Below are positions 54,726 through 64,000 of a stretch of 64,000 nucleotides of DNA, one piece after another (within the stretch, counting starts at the first letter, position 1; each line of letters opens with the position of its first letter). The position numbers were made by a program, and so were the translations under genes. Source of the stretch: Anodontia alba (lineage: Eukaryota; Mollusca; Bivalvia; Lucinida; Lucinidae); the NCBI GenBank assembly GCA_964016985.1, contig OZ024830.1, positions 59,504,104 through 59,568,103 on the forward strand, in the 5' to 3' direction. Under the pieces are notes generated by a model that was not told the DNA's origin, made no database searches, and worked only from the letters and a program-made list of their open reading frames with translations.

Positions 54726-56763
54726 ATCGCACCTGCTTGTAGCAGGGTGCGATATAGGCGTCCGATTTTCTGTCCGTCCGTCCGTCCGTCCGTCCGTCAG
54801 TCCGTCTGTCAACATTTATGTTGACGTTCGACATTTATGTCAAAGTTAGTATTCTAATCAACTACAAGACTAAACAACCATCAAACCTTGCATGAAACAT
54901 CTCCCTGACCTCCTGACTTTGCAACAGAGGTGTCCGCTTTTCTGTATGTCTGTCCATTCGTCCGTCTGTCAACATTTATGTCGAAGTTCGACATTTATGT
55001 CAAAGTTAGTATTTTAATCAACTACAAGACAAAACAACCATCAAAACTTGCATGAAACATCTCCCTGACCTCCCGACTTTGCGACATAGGTGACCACTTT
55101 TCCATTTGTCTGTCTGTTCGTCTGTCTGTCTGTCCGTCTCTTAACAGTTCTGTTATGTCGAAGTTCGACATTTATGTCAAAGTGAGTATTCTAATCAACT
55201 ACAAGACTAAACAACCATCAAACCTTGTATGAAATATCTCCCTGACCTCCTGACTTTGCGACATAGGTGCCCGCTTTTCCATTCGTCTGTCCGTTCGTCC
55301 GTCCGTCTGTCTCTTAACAGTTCTGTTATGTCGAAGTTCGACATTTACGTCAAAGTTAGTATTCTAATCAAGTACAATTCTACAACAACCATCATTCCTT
55401 GCATGACACATCTCCCTGACCTCCTGACTTGGCAGATATGTTGACCCAGTGACCTTGACCTATATTTTGCGCTCCATTGACTTTGACACAATTTACGTAG
55501 ACGTTCCAGATCTTCTCAACTATAAGGCGTACAACTACCAAACCTTGCATAGTGCTTCTTCTAGATGTACAGAGTTGGCAGGTACCTTGACCCGGTGACC
55601 TTGACCTATATTTTGCGCTCCAGTGACTTTGACATATTTTGCGTCGACGTTCGATATCTCCTCAACTATAAGGCCTACAACCATCAAACCTTTAAAAGTG
55701 CTTCTCCTCAATGTACTGACTTAGCAGACACCTTGACCTGGTGACCTTGACCTATATTTTGGCTGCAGTGACTTTGACATAATTTACATCAACGTTCCAG
55801 ATCTCCTCAAGTGTAAGACCTCTAGCCACCAAACCTTGCATAGTGCTTCTCCTATATGTACTGACATATATACTGACATATAGGTATCTTGACCCGGTGA
55901 CCTTGACCTATATTTTGTGCTCCAGTGCCTTTTACACATTTTACGTCAACGTTCAATATCTCCTCATCTATAAGGCCTACAACCATCAAACCTTGCATAG
56001 TGCTTCTCCTCAATGTACGGACTCTGCAGGTACCTTGACTGGGTGACCTTGACCTATATTTCACACTCCATTGACTTTTACACCTTTTACATCACCCTTC
56101 CATATGTCCTCAACTGTAAGGCCTTCAACCACCAAACCTTATATAGCACTTCTTCTCGATGTACTGACTCGACAGGTACCTTGACCTGGTGACCTTGACC
56201 TATATTGTGCACTCCAGTGACTTTGACACATTTTATATTGATGTTTGGTATCTCCTCAAATATAAGACCTACAACCACTAAACCTTGCATAGTGCTTCAC
56301 CTCATTGCCCTGGCTTGGCAGGTACCTTGACCCAGTGACCTTGACCTATATTTGACACATTTTACGTTGATGTTTGATAACTCCTCAACTATAAGGCCTA
56401 CAACCACCATACCTTGCATTGTGCTTCTCCTTGATTTACTGAATTAGCAGGTACCTTGACCCGTGACCTTGACCTATATTTCATGCTCCAGTGACTTTTA
56501 CACATTTTACGTCAACGTTCCATTATCATTGGGCTGTATAATATGAAAAGTCAGTGCTGAAGATATAGCCATTACAGGGAATGGCACTGGCCAAGAATAT
56601 ATGTGCCCCATTAGGCACTTTGTCTACATTTTTTTCAACCCAGTTTTCCAAGTAAGCACTGCTAAGAATGAAATAAACTTATTTAATAACCACATTCTGA
56701 TTGTGGCTCCTGTGACTTTTGCGCCAGCAGGTGCGATGACGCCTTCCGCGGAATTCTTGTTTG
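54726..56763 (+). mobile_element. Array-bearing element with two different tandem arrays
   Basis: Starts with the hairpin ATCGCACCTGCTTGTAGCAG and its mirror GGTGCGATATAGGCG, then CCGT repeats. Array 1 (about 54800-55440) has a 160-177 bp period marked by CATCTCCCTGACCTCC and TCTGTC blocks. Array 2 (about 55440-56530) has a 145-156 bp period marked by TACCTTGACCCGGTGACCTT. The right end is GCCAGCAGGTGCGATGACGC, then CCGCGGAATTCTTGTTTG. Confidence 0.78.
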
Positions 56764-56818
56764 TTTTATTTATTGCACAAGGGTGTGAAAAAGCAGGTGC
56801 AGCAATCTTTTCTTAGGA

Positions 56819-57008
56819 CGACTTGATACACTTGTAGATTTTCTGCCATTTTTACTGGGAGATAACTTTGACTTCCTCTTTGCTTTCCCTTCTAAAAGGG
56901 GTCTACTCTAAAAGCAAGAATCTTTCCTTGCAAAGTAGACCCTTTTTCAGAAGGGAGCTAAACAATTTTGATAGAGTTAACTTCCCCTAAAAATGTATCC
57001 GCTGCTCT
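56819..57008. mobile_element. MITE of the GTCTACTCTAAAAG family
   Basis: CTTGATACACTTGTAGATTT at left and TAAAAATGTATCC at right. The centre is CTTCTAAAAGGGGTCTACTC with the mirror GTAGACCCTTTTTCAGAAGG. Confidence 0.65.
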
Positions 57009-57175
57009 TAAATTTGACAAATATAATATCTGAGTGAGAAAAAATATTCGAACATTCCTACAGCAAATATCAATACCAGACTGCACCACCTGGCCAGGGT
57101 TTTCACTGACTGACTGTTTACACAATTCCATAGAACTGTACAGTGAACTATGACAGATCTGACTAGACTGCACTC

Positions 57176-57424
57176 ATATCGAGGGTTGAGCGCAAGACTA
57201 TAGTAACTCAAACATATTTTTTAAACCCTTGTTTAGGGGCAACTTGGACCCCTTTGTAAACAATGCAAATTTAGGTGCCATTGCTCATACGAGCAATGGC
57301 ACCCAAATTTTCATTGTTTACAGAAAGAAATGTAATCTTCATAACGCCTTCATGGTGAGGAGATTAGGTTTGGGGAAAAACAACCATCTGACTTACACTA
57401 GTCTTGCGCTCAACCCTCGATATA
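57176..57424. mobile_element. MITE with GAGGGTTGAGCGCAAGACTA ends and inner palindrome
   Basis: ATATCGAGGGTTGAGCGCAA at left is mirrored by TTGCGCTCAACCCTCGATAT at right. An inner palindrome at 57256-57321 runs AAACAATGCAAATTTAGGTG, CCATTGCTCATACGAGCAAT and mirror. Confidence 0.85.
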
Positions 57425-57639
57425 TAGTTTAGCTTGAACCTTTACTGCTCACATAGGTACAATCATAGTTTTACATGTAGGCGAGAGGAGAATCCATATA
57501 AGACATATGTTTCCTTGCACACCTGATAGAAATTCTTATCCTACCCAGGGTTAGATAAAAATCGAGATTCCTCACGTTTGATGTGCACTGCTTGTATAGA
57601 ATGTCACTTATGCGATCATTAAGGTTTACCTCACTGAAC

Positions 57640-57845
57640 ATCGCCGCCGGGTTGGCAACATTCTTTCGTGGAGATTGATCATGAAATATTTTCTACAGTC
57701 ATTCTCTCCCTTCCGCTGATTCAAGAATGGCAGTTGTCAGTTTCTGACTAAGCCTGCCCATTAAAAGTGTGGTTAGGTAAACTGACTGTGACCAATATAA
57801 CCCCACTGGGTTGACTAGGCCATAAAACCTCAACACAAACAAACA
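57640..57845 (+). mobile_element. SINE, 5'-truncated and internally deleted
   Basis: Starts in GGTTGGCAACATTCTTTCGT. Lacks the tRNA head and the CCACTTAGAGGACT segment. The tail is CCTCAACACAAACAAACA. Confidence 0.8.
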
Positions 57846-57868
57846 CTGAACGTCATAGTAATGACATC

Positions 57869-58168
57869 AGTTTGTTTGTGTTGAGGTTTTATGGCCCAGT
57901 CAACCCAATGCCGAGGGCGGTCAGTTCACCTAACCACACTTTTACTGGGCAGGTGTAATTCTCTAGGAGGTTAACTAGAATCGTGCACATTTTATCGCAA
58001 GAAACTGACAACTGCCCTTCTTGAATCAGCAGAAGGGAGAAAATGACCACAGAAAATATTTCATGGTCAAATCTCCACGAAAGAATGTTGCCTACTTGGA
58101 GAGGGTCAAACCTGCAACCTCCTGATCACCAGTCGGATGCACATTTAACTGAGCCACCATGCCTGGCA
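57869..58168 (-). mobile_element. tRNA-derived SINE, reverse orientation
   Basis: A full-length reverse copy: the tail is at left (GTTTGTTTGTGTTGAGGTTT) and the tRNA head at right, with B-box on the minus strand GCAGGTTTGACCC and A-box GGTGGCTCAGTTAAATG. It faces the preceding copy tail to tail. Confidence 0.85.
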
Positions 58169-58225
58169 ATGTCATCACAATATGGTGGGTGTCAGCAATG
58201 GAATTAACAGCATTAATAAAAATCC

Positions 58226-58395
58226 AATTTTAGAAATGAAAGGTATGCAAAAAAAGAATCTACATTGGGTGTGAGGGGTAGACAGAAAAATTCCTCCCTT
58301 GGATCACAGTCTGGCATCACTAAGCAAGCCTCAGTGACCCTCGGAGACGGATTTTTCTATCTACCCCTGGCACCTAAGATAGATTCTTATATTAT
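58226..58395. mobile_element. Inverted-repeat element related to 15826-16036
   Basis: GAAAGGTATGCAA start. The arms TACATTGGGTGTGAGGGGTA and TCTACCCCTGGCACCTA, with AGAAAAATTCCTC/GACGGATTTTTCT inward, enclose a unique GGCATCACTAAGCAAGCCTC centre. It ends ATATTATG. Confidence 0.55.
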
Positions 58396-59072
58396 GTACC
58401 CATACAATTGCCTCATCCTAGTGCTACTAGTGAATATTCACAACATTTTCATGAAGAAATAAGAAAAATATCACATGAATGTAATTTAAGTTTTCCATAG
58501 TAAACCCCCTTTTGAACCCTTGAAGCACAAGCAAAACTGTAGCATTTTTTTAGAGAAAATAAAGCTTGACATTTCATGTGAATTCCTTATTTTCTCTGAA
58601 ATAAAAAAGAATATTTCAGAATGTTGTCAGCTACTGTTGTTACTGGTGCTTTAAAGGTTACCTACAGAGTACAAAAGACATTTTAAAACATTTCTTACTT
58701 TGCCCAACAAATCCAACTTGACAGTTTGTTTTTTACACCTTTAGGGATGACTTGACCTACTTTCTGCCAAAACATGAAAAAAAAAGACATGCATCTGTCA
58801 AATGTACATTTTACCATATCTGCAGAGAAGCAAATTTTTTGCTTTTTATGGCTTGTTAATCCTTACATTGCCAAGCAAAATTGTGGCAGCTGTCAATCTA
58901 ATTTGTTTTTGGTTTTGTTTTGTTTGATTTCAGAGAAAATAAGGCTGAACATTGCTTGTGGCTAGGCTGTGGCTTTGCAGGGTGTTCACATGAAATGTCT
59001 GCTTTTATTTTCTCTGAAAAGAAATGTTATCTCAAATGTTGTGATGGGCACTTTAAGGGTTATGATAACTAC

Positions 59073-59802
59073 TACAGTAGAACTTCAATGGCTTGAACCC
59101 CAATGGCTCGTTTACCACGGATGAGTCGAGCACGTTCTTGAGTCCGCAGGGATTTCCTCCAAATACGATATACGAATAATTTAGGGAGATTCTATTCTTT
59201 TATCTTGCAAATATATGTTGTGTGCACTCATTAGAATTGCCTCTATGAGGCAATTCTAATGATTGTGTGCACTCATTAGAATTGCCTCTATGAGGCAATT
59301 CTAATGAGTGCACACAACATACGTTTATAATATATAACACCGAAAGATATTCCACATAATCCCACAATTATCTCCGTCTCGGTGGCTCAGTTGGATGCGC
59401 CATCCGACTGGAGACCAGGAGGTTGCGGGTTCAACCCCCGCCGAGGTAGGCAACATTCTTTCCTGGAGATTGATTGTGAAATATTTTCTACGGTCATTCT
59501 CTCTCTTCCGCTGATTCAAGAAGGGCAGTTGTCAGTTTCTGGCGGAAGAATGTGCACAATACTGGTTAACCACTTAGAGGACTAAGCCTGCCCAGTAAAC
59601 GTGTGGTTAGGTAAACTGACCACGCTCGACATGACCCATTGGGTTGACTGGGCCGTAAAACCTCAACACAACCAACCCACAATTATCTCCATTATGCCTC
59701 CTGGTAAGGTACTAATAGTAACCCTCCATGGCTCGAACTACCGCTGTCTCGAACAAATTTTCATGGTCCCAAAGGGGTTCCAGCCATCGAAGTTCGACTG
59801 TA
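59073..59802 (+). mobile_element. pogo/Tigger-like MITE carrying a SINE insertion
   Basis: Ends CTACAGTAGAACTTCAATGG and CATCGAAGTTCGACTG with TA at both edges. The ACTCATTAGAA palindrome is present with one half duplicated (59209-59335). A SINE sits at 59374-59672 between two copies of CCCACAATTATCTCC. The sister copy at 4808-5167 has the same site uninterrupted. Confidence 0.85.
59374..59672 (+). mobile_element. tRNA-derived SINE with 15 bp target duplication
   Basis: The best-preserved copy. A-box GGTGGCTCAGTTGGATGCG, B-box GCGGGTTCAACCCCC, body GATTCAAGAAGGGCAGTTGT, CAGTTTCTGGCGG and GTGTGGTTAGGTAAACTGAC, tail AACCTCAACACAACCAA. Flanked on both sides by CCCACAATTATCTCC. Confidence 0.93.
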
Positions 59803-60122
59803 TATACATCTCAAATAGAGATGGGACACTAAGCTTAAAGTTTGTTTCCTCCTTTTTCAAAGAGAGACCACTCTAGTAGAAAGAGATTTGCTTCCCTGAT
59901 TTATACATCCCTTCTCAAAGGAGGGTTACTTCTAAAGGAAACAACCCCTCTTTACGAGAGAAGCACTTTTTGAGAAGAAAGGAAAAGACATTCAAGTCAG
60001 TCATCTCCCTCCATTCAATTTAATGTAATGTAATAATAATAATTAAAAAACACCATAAGAATAAACACAAAATTTGATAAATATGCAAACAGACAAAACC
60101 CAAAAAGAAAAAAAAAAAAAAA

Positions 60123-60126
<4 letters not shown>

Positions 60127-60202
<76 letters not shown>
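60127..60202. repeat. TA microsatellite, ~38 units
   Basis: An uninterrupted TA run of about 75 bp after an A-rich stretch. It opens chance Ile-Tyr frames on both strands, which are not genes. Confidence 0.95.
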
Positions 60203-60205
<3 letters not shown>

Positions 60206-60427
60206 GAGAGAATTATATGCATATACATATGTAAGAAAAAATGGTTACATCTGATGGGAGATTCTGATTAGGAAAACATTAATATGGAATAATTTACATC
60301 TTGAAGAGAGATTCTGAGTAAGAAAACATACATGGAGTAATTTACATGTACATTTAGTTTGTTTTTCTGTGAACAAAAACATCACAACAGATTTTATTAG
60401 GCTAAATCCTATACATATTACTGAATT

Positions 60428-60535
60428 AACCCCAAATATTCGGGCAGATAGACCTGAGCAAACTGTTAAGACCCAGATCAAACTGCTCCTCTAGGATTAG
60501 TTTGATCTGGGTATACACCATTTGCCATTCCATCT
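60428..60535. repeat. CAAACAGTG-type palindrome
   Basis: GCAAACTGTTAAGACCCAGA, TCAAACTGCTCCTCTAGG and AGTTTGATCTGGGTATACAC then CATTTGCC. Confidence 0.6.
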
Positions 60536-60667
60536 TTACTGGAGCTTTTTGATCAGGGTCTGCACAGTTTACTCCGGCCTATCTGACTTGAAGACTTGAG
60601 GCAGCCAGTGCATCCACAGTTGGAAACTTCACTTTATGGAATTCTCTTGACCTTAGGGGGAATCGAG

Positions 60668-60974
60668 CCAGCCTCGGTGGCTCAATTGGATGGGCATCCA
60701 ACTGCTGATCAGGAGGTTACAGATTCGACCCCCACCCAGTCGGCAACATACTTTCATGGAGATTTGATCATGAAATACTTTCTACGGTCTTTCTCTCCCT
60801 TCCCCTGATTCAAGAAGGGCAGTTATCAGTTTCTGGCAAAAGAATATGCACAATATTGGTTAACCACTTAGATGACTACACCCTCCCAGTAAAAGTGTGG
60901 TTAGGTAAACTGACTGTGCTTGACATGACCCCATTGGGTTGACTGGGCCGTAAAACCTCAACACAAACAAACAA
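60668..60974 (+). mobile_element. tRNA-derived SINE
   Basis: A-box GGTGGCTCAATTGGATG, B-box CAGATTCGACCCCC, complete body and AACACAAACAAACAA tail. Confidence 0.88.
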
Positions 60975-60976
60975 TC

Positions 60977-61200
60977 AGAGGAATCGATACACTTGGTAGA
61001 TTTTCCACCATTTTTTACAAGGAAGAAAACTTTTGTGACTTTGTTTGCTTTCCTGGACATTATGCTCCTTCTGAAAGGGGTCTATTTTAAAAGGAAAGGA
61101 TTTGCTCCAATGGGAGCAAATCCTTTCCTTTAAAAGCAGACCCCCTTCAGAAGGGAAGCAAACACAATTTTGACAGAGTTGTCTCCCCTGAAAGTACTAC
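60977..61200. mobile_element. MITE of the GTCTACTCTAAAAG family
   Basis: AATCGATACACTTGGTAGAT at left. The palindrome CTTCTGAAAGGGGTCTATTT, AAAGGAAAGGATTTGCTCC and its mirror is near perfect. The right end reads GTTGTCTCCCCTGAAAGTAC. Confidence 0.7.
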
Positions 61201-61329
61201 AATTCGTCATAAGATTGGTCATGCAAACACTTAAAACGTATTGTGTTACTACCATATTTTTCAGAAATATTTGGACAGATATGTCCAAGAAAACTATGCA
61301 GATCCACATCAAACTTCTAAAGGATCAAT

Positions 61330-61622
61330 TGGTTTGTTTGTGTTGAGGTTTTATGGCTCAGTCATGTTGAGCATGGTCAGTTCACTTAACCACACTTTTA
61401 CTGGGCAGGCTTAGTCCTCTAAGCGGTTAACCAGTGTTGTACACATTCTTTCGCCGAAAACTGACAACTCCCTTTTTGAATCTGTGGAGGGGAAAAAATG
61501 ACCAGGGAAAATATTTCATGATCAATTTCCATGAAAGAATGTTGCAGACCAGGCAGAGGTTGAACCCGTAAGCTCCTGATCACCAGTTGCATGCACATCC
61601 AACTGAGTCACAGAGGCTGGCA
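61330..61622 (-). mobile_element. tRNA-derived SINE, reverse orientation
   Basis: The tail is at left (TTTGTTTGTGTTGAGGTTTT). The tRNA-like head is at right, with minus-strand GGTTCAACCTCTGCC-like B-box and GTGACTCAGTTGGATG A-box. Confidence 0.85.
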
Positions 61623-61748
61623 AAGGATCAGTTGGACCAGAGCCCACATTGTTTGTCATTCTGCCAGAATGAGAATGTTTAAGATAAATCAGATAGTCAA
61701 ATGGCAGAAGTATCATAAAAGTATTAGAAGTATAATTATTAATAGAAG

Positions 61749-61932
61749 TACCATATTCACCCTAAGCAGACAGTCCTGAGCAGATAGTGTACACCTAGAT
61801 CAGATGCCACATGCACCTTACTGCCACTGATTTAGTAATGTTTGACACATGAAAAGTAGTTAGTCTACATTCAAATTTCAAACTTTGGGACAAGTATGGT
61901 AAGGAGTTAAGGTGTCTCAATACTTAGGGTAA
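61749..61932. mobile_element. TA-type MITE, half core
   Basis: TACCATATTCACCCTAAGCA at left and CAATACTTAGGGTAATAAAT at right. Only one arm of the palindrome remains (GAGCAGATAGTGTACACCTA then GATCAGATGCC). Confidence 0.6.
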
Positions 61933-62085
61933 TAAATACAGTTACAACCAGCTGAACTACTCGGGTATTTGTAACCTCCAAAGAAAAAAATATTCTCTGG
62001 CAATATCTTCATGAAACAAAAAAACAAAACAAAAACAAAACAAAAAAAAAAAAAACAACTAGAAATGTGTTTATAAAACACTATG

Positions 62086-63310
62086 CCCCCCAATTATATG
62101 TGTGTTCAAAATGCCAGTTGGAAAGGGCCATAACTCTGACAAAAGCAGATTTTTCATAGATAATCAGATGATTTACTCATCATTCCGAATAAGCTCACCA
62201 AGTTTCGATGCCCTAGCTCAAATAGTTTCCAAGATATCTTGCTGAAAAGTTTAAAATGCAAAAAATTTCAAAGGGTCATAATTCCAAAAAAATAAGGTGA
62301 TTTTTTTTTAATTAAAATCAGGTAATCTACTAATTGTTCCATACCAGCTGACCAAGTTTCAATCCCCTAGCTCAAATAGTTTTTTAGATACCCTGCTGAC
62401 AACTTATAAAAGGCCCAAATTTTCACAGGGATGCAAGTCCAGAAAATTTGGCGATTTTTTTTTTTTTCTAAACTTTAATCCGGTAATTTACTCATCATAC
62501 CCTATCAGCTGACCAATTTTCAAGCCCTAGCTCAAATACTTTGAGATATCTTATTGAAAAGATTTTTCTGATTATTTCAAAATGCCAAAAATTTTCAAAG
62601 GGCCAAAACTCCAAAAGAATAAGTGATTTTTTTTTTTTTTTAAATTAATCAGGTAATCTGCTTATCCTCCCCTATCAACAAGTTTAAAGCCCCTAGCTCA
62701 AATACTTTTTGAGATATCTTGCTGACAAGTTTCCATTCTAATTTTTTCAAAGGGGCATCTCCAGAAAGGAAGGAAACTCCGATAAGAAAAAAATATGGGT
62801 CTGCTGTTTTTTTCTATGAGCCATATATGAAATTTCAAAACCCTAGCATGCACTGTTCATAAGACATTGCATGAATCAGATTTCATTCAGATTTTATTCA
62901 AAGTGGCATCCCCGGTAACTCCAGAAAAGGCAATAACTCGGCAACATACTTTCCTGGAGATTGATCATGAAATATTTTCTACGGTCATTCTTTCCCTTCC
63001 GCTGATTCAAGAAGGGCAGTTGTCAGTTTCTGGCGAAAGAATGTGCACAATACTGGTTAACCACTTAGAGGACTAAGCCTGCCCAGTAAATGTGTGGTTA
63101 GGTAAACTGACCGCGCTCAACATTACCCCATTGGGTTGACTGGGCCGTAAAACCTCAACACAAACAAACTCTGGCAAGAAAAAAAATACAATGAGCATCA
63201 AATATTTTTCCATGAGGAATCCATATATGAAATTTCAAAACTCCAGCATGCACAGATCTTGAACGGCATGACACACAACCCCAAACCAATATGCCCCATC
63301 AAAGAATAAC
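62086..63310. repeat. Tandem array, ~154-166 bp monomers, split by a SINE fragment
   Basis: CCCTAGCTCAAATANTTT recurs at about 62211, 62365, 62525 and 62691, with AAAGGGCCATAACTC and ATCAGGTAATNTACT blocks. A SINE fragment interrupts the array at 62938-63170; array-like text (CCATATATGAAATTTCAAAA) resumes after it. Confidence 0.7.
62938..63170 (+). mobile_element. SINE 3' part, 5'-truncated
   Basis: Starts at CGGCAACATACTTTCCTGGA without the tRNA head. The body and the AACACAAACAAAC tail are intact. Confidence 0.85.
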
Positions 63311-63314
63311 CCCT

Positions 63315-63342
63315 TGGGGGTGGGGGGGGGGGGGGTGGGGAG
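63315..63342. repeat. G-rich run
   Basis: About 25 G in 28 bases, interrupted only by single Ts. It could form a G-quadruplex on the + strand. Confidence 0.9.
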
Positions 63343-63581
63343 AGAGAAAAAATGTTCTGCTGAAATTTTTACCCACATGCAAACTGTTAATCACAACCAT
63401 CAGGTACAGGAATGACTAGGACTGGACAAGAAAAAGTTTTGTTTATCTTAACACTTCGCATGCAGACAGCTGAATAATAATTTTCCCACTAATACAGTCA
63501 ATAGCTGTAGATAGTAGTGTTAGGAATCGGCCTGAATTCCACAGTCGATCATCAGTTTTGTATTACTGATCATCGATTAAT

Positions 63582-63711
63582 GCAGTGCAAAAGCTACTCA
63601 CATTTTTTCAGCAAAAAATATCAGAATATTGTGTATTGAATCCGCTAAAACAGTTAATGAAATGACCCTTAACGAGCTCGTTAAGCTAACGACGCTTTGA
63701 ACAACTGGGCC
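63582..63711. mobile_element. Half copy of the GGCCCAGTTGTTCAAA MITE
   Basis: Starts exactly at the centre of the palindrome (GCAGTGCAAAAGCTACTCAC) and runs to GCTTTGAACAACTGGGCC. The other half is absent. Confidence 0.78.
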
Positions 63712-64000
63712 TGATCATTAGTAGCAACACTAGTAGATAGGTGGCGTATCCAGATAAATATTTTCTCATTTCCAACAAAATGGCAAAATAAACATTAGAA
63801 AAACAGCACCATGGCACTTTAATGTATACTTGCAACAAAGTACACATGAAAGTGCCGTGGTAATGCATTTCCAATGAACAGCCACAAAATAAGATTTCAT
63901 GGAGAAATGAATATTATCAATACATTCTGGTTCACAAAGTATCTTATCTGAGCTTTGAATACAGCTGGTATTATGTTTGGTGCTAAGTACGAGGGATGAT

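Noticed and set aside
60043..60271. Open frames of Ile-Tyr repeats on both strands
   Set aside because: Translation of the TA microsatellite.

Overview
The window is eukaryotic, intron-rich and dominated by transposable elements. The single confidently recognised gene is an animal SMARCB1 (SNF5/INI1/BAF47), a core subunit of the SWI/SNF (BAF) chromatin-remodelling complex. It lies on the + strand with ten coding exons spread over about 31.3 kb (21123-52431). Its joined reading frame is 378 codons and every exon phase agrees with the next. The repeat content (tandem ~150 bp arrays inside elements with hairpin ends and a CTCTTGTT-type tail, a tRNA-headed SINE in many copies, and very many small palindromic elements) points to a mollusc, most likely a bivalve. 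That assignment is an inference from repeat style plus the invertebrate-like SMARCB1; no taxonomic search was possible.

Layout. 1-2490: tandem-array elements. 2500-9000: dense small inverted-repeat elements (MITEs), a CA microsatellite and minisatellites. 9018-10670: ~154 bp tandem array. 11675-13590: ~190 bp tandem array. 13600-16690: mostly unrecognised sequence with one weak minus-strand exon candidate. 16696-19183: two further array elements. 19200-21122: AT-rich and A-rich sequence, then the presumed SMARCB1 promoter. 21123-52431: SMARCB1. Its introns hold a ~1.47 kb pogo-like element, a decayed LINE reverse transcriptase split by a 1314 bp DNA transposon, an inverted array element, SINEs, two related 1.2-1.3 kb CAGGGCTC-ended transposons (introns 3 and 5), a minus-strand YIDD reverse-transcriptase relic, a 2 x 309 bp tandem repeat with tRNA-like promoter boxes, and further tandem arrays. 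52432-64000: 3' flank with MITEs, a two-part array element (54726-56763), a cluster of six SINE copies (57640-63170), a long TA microsatellite and a ~155 bp array.

The most unusual signal is modular. Two palindromic cores recur many times, and each sits inside several MITE families that have different terminal inverted repeats. One core reads CAAACAGTG...CACTGTTTG and the other carries ACTCATTAGAA...TTCTAATGAGT. In one pair of related elements the core is present in one copy and cleanly absent from the other. Several elements sit within a few nucleotides of SMARCB1 splice sites. No CRISPR arrays, bacterial operons, rRNA genes or intact tRNA genes were seen. Most other open frames run through repeats and are not believed to be genes.
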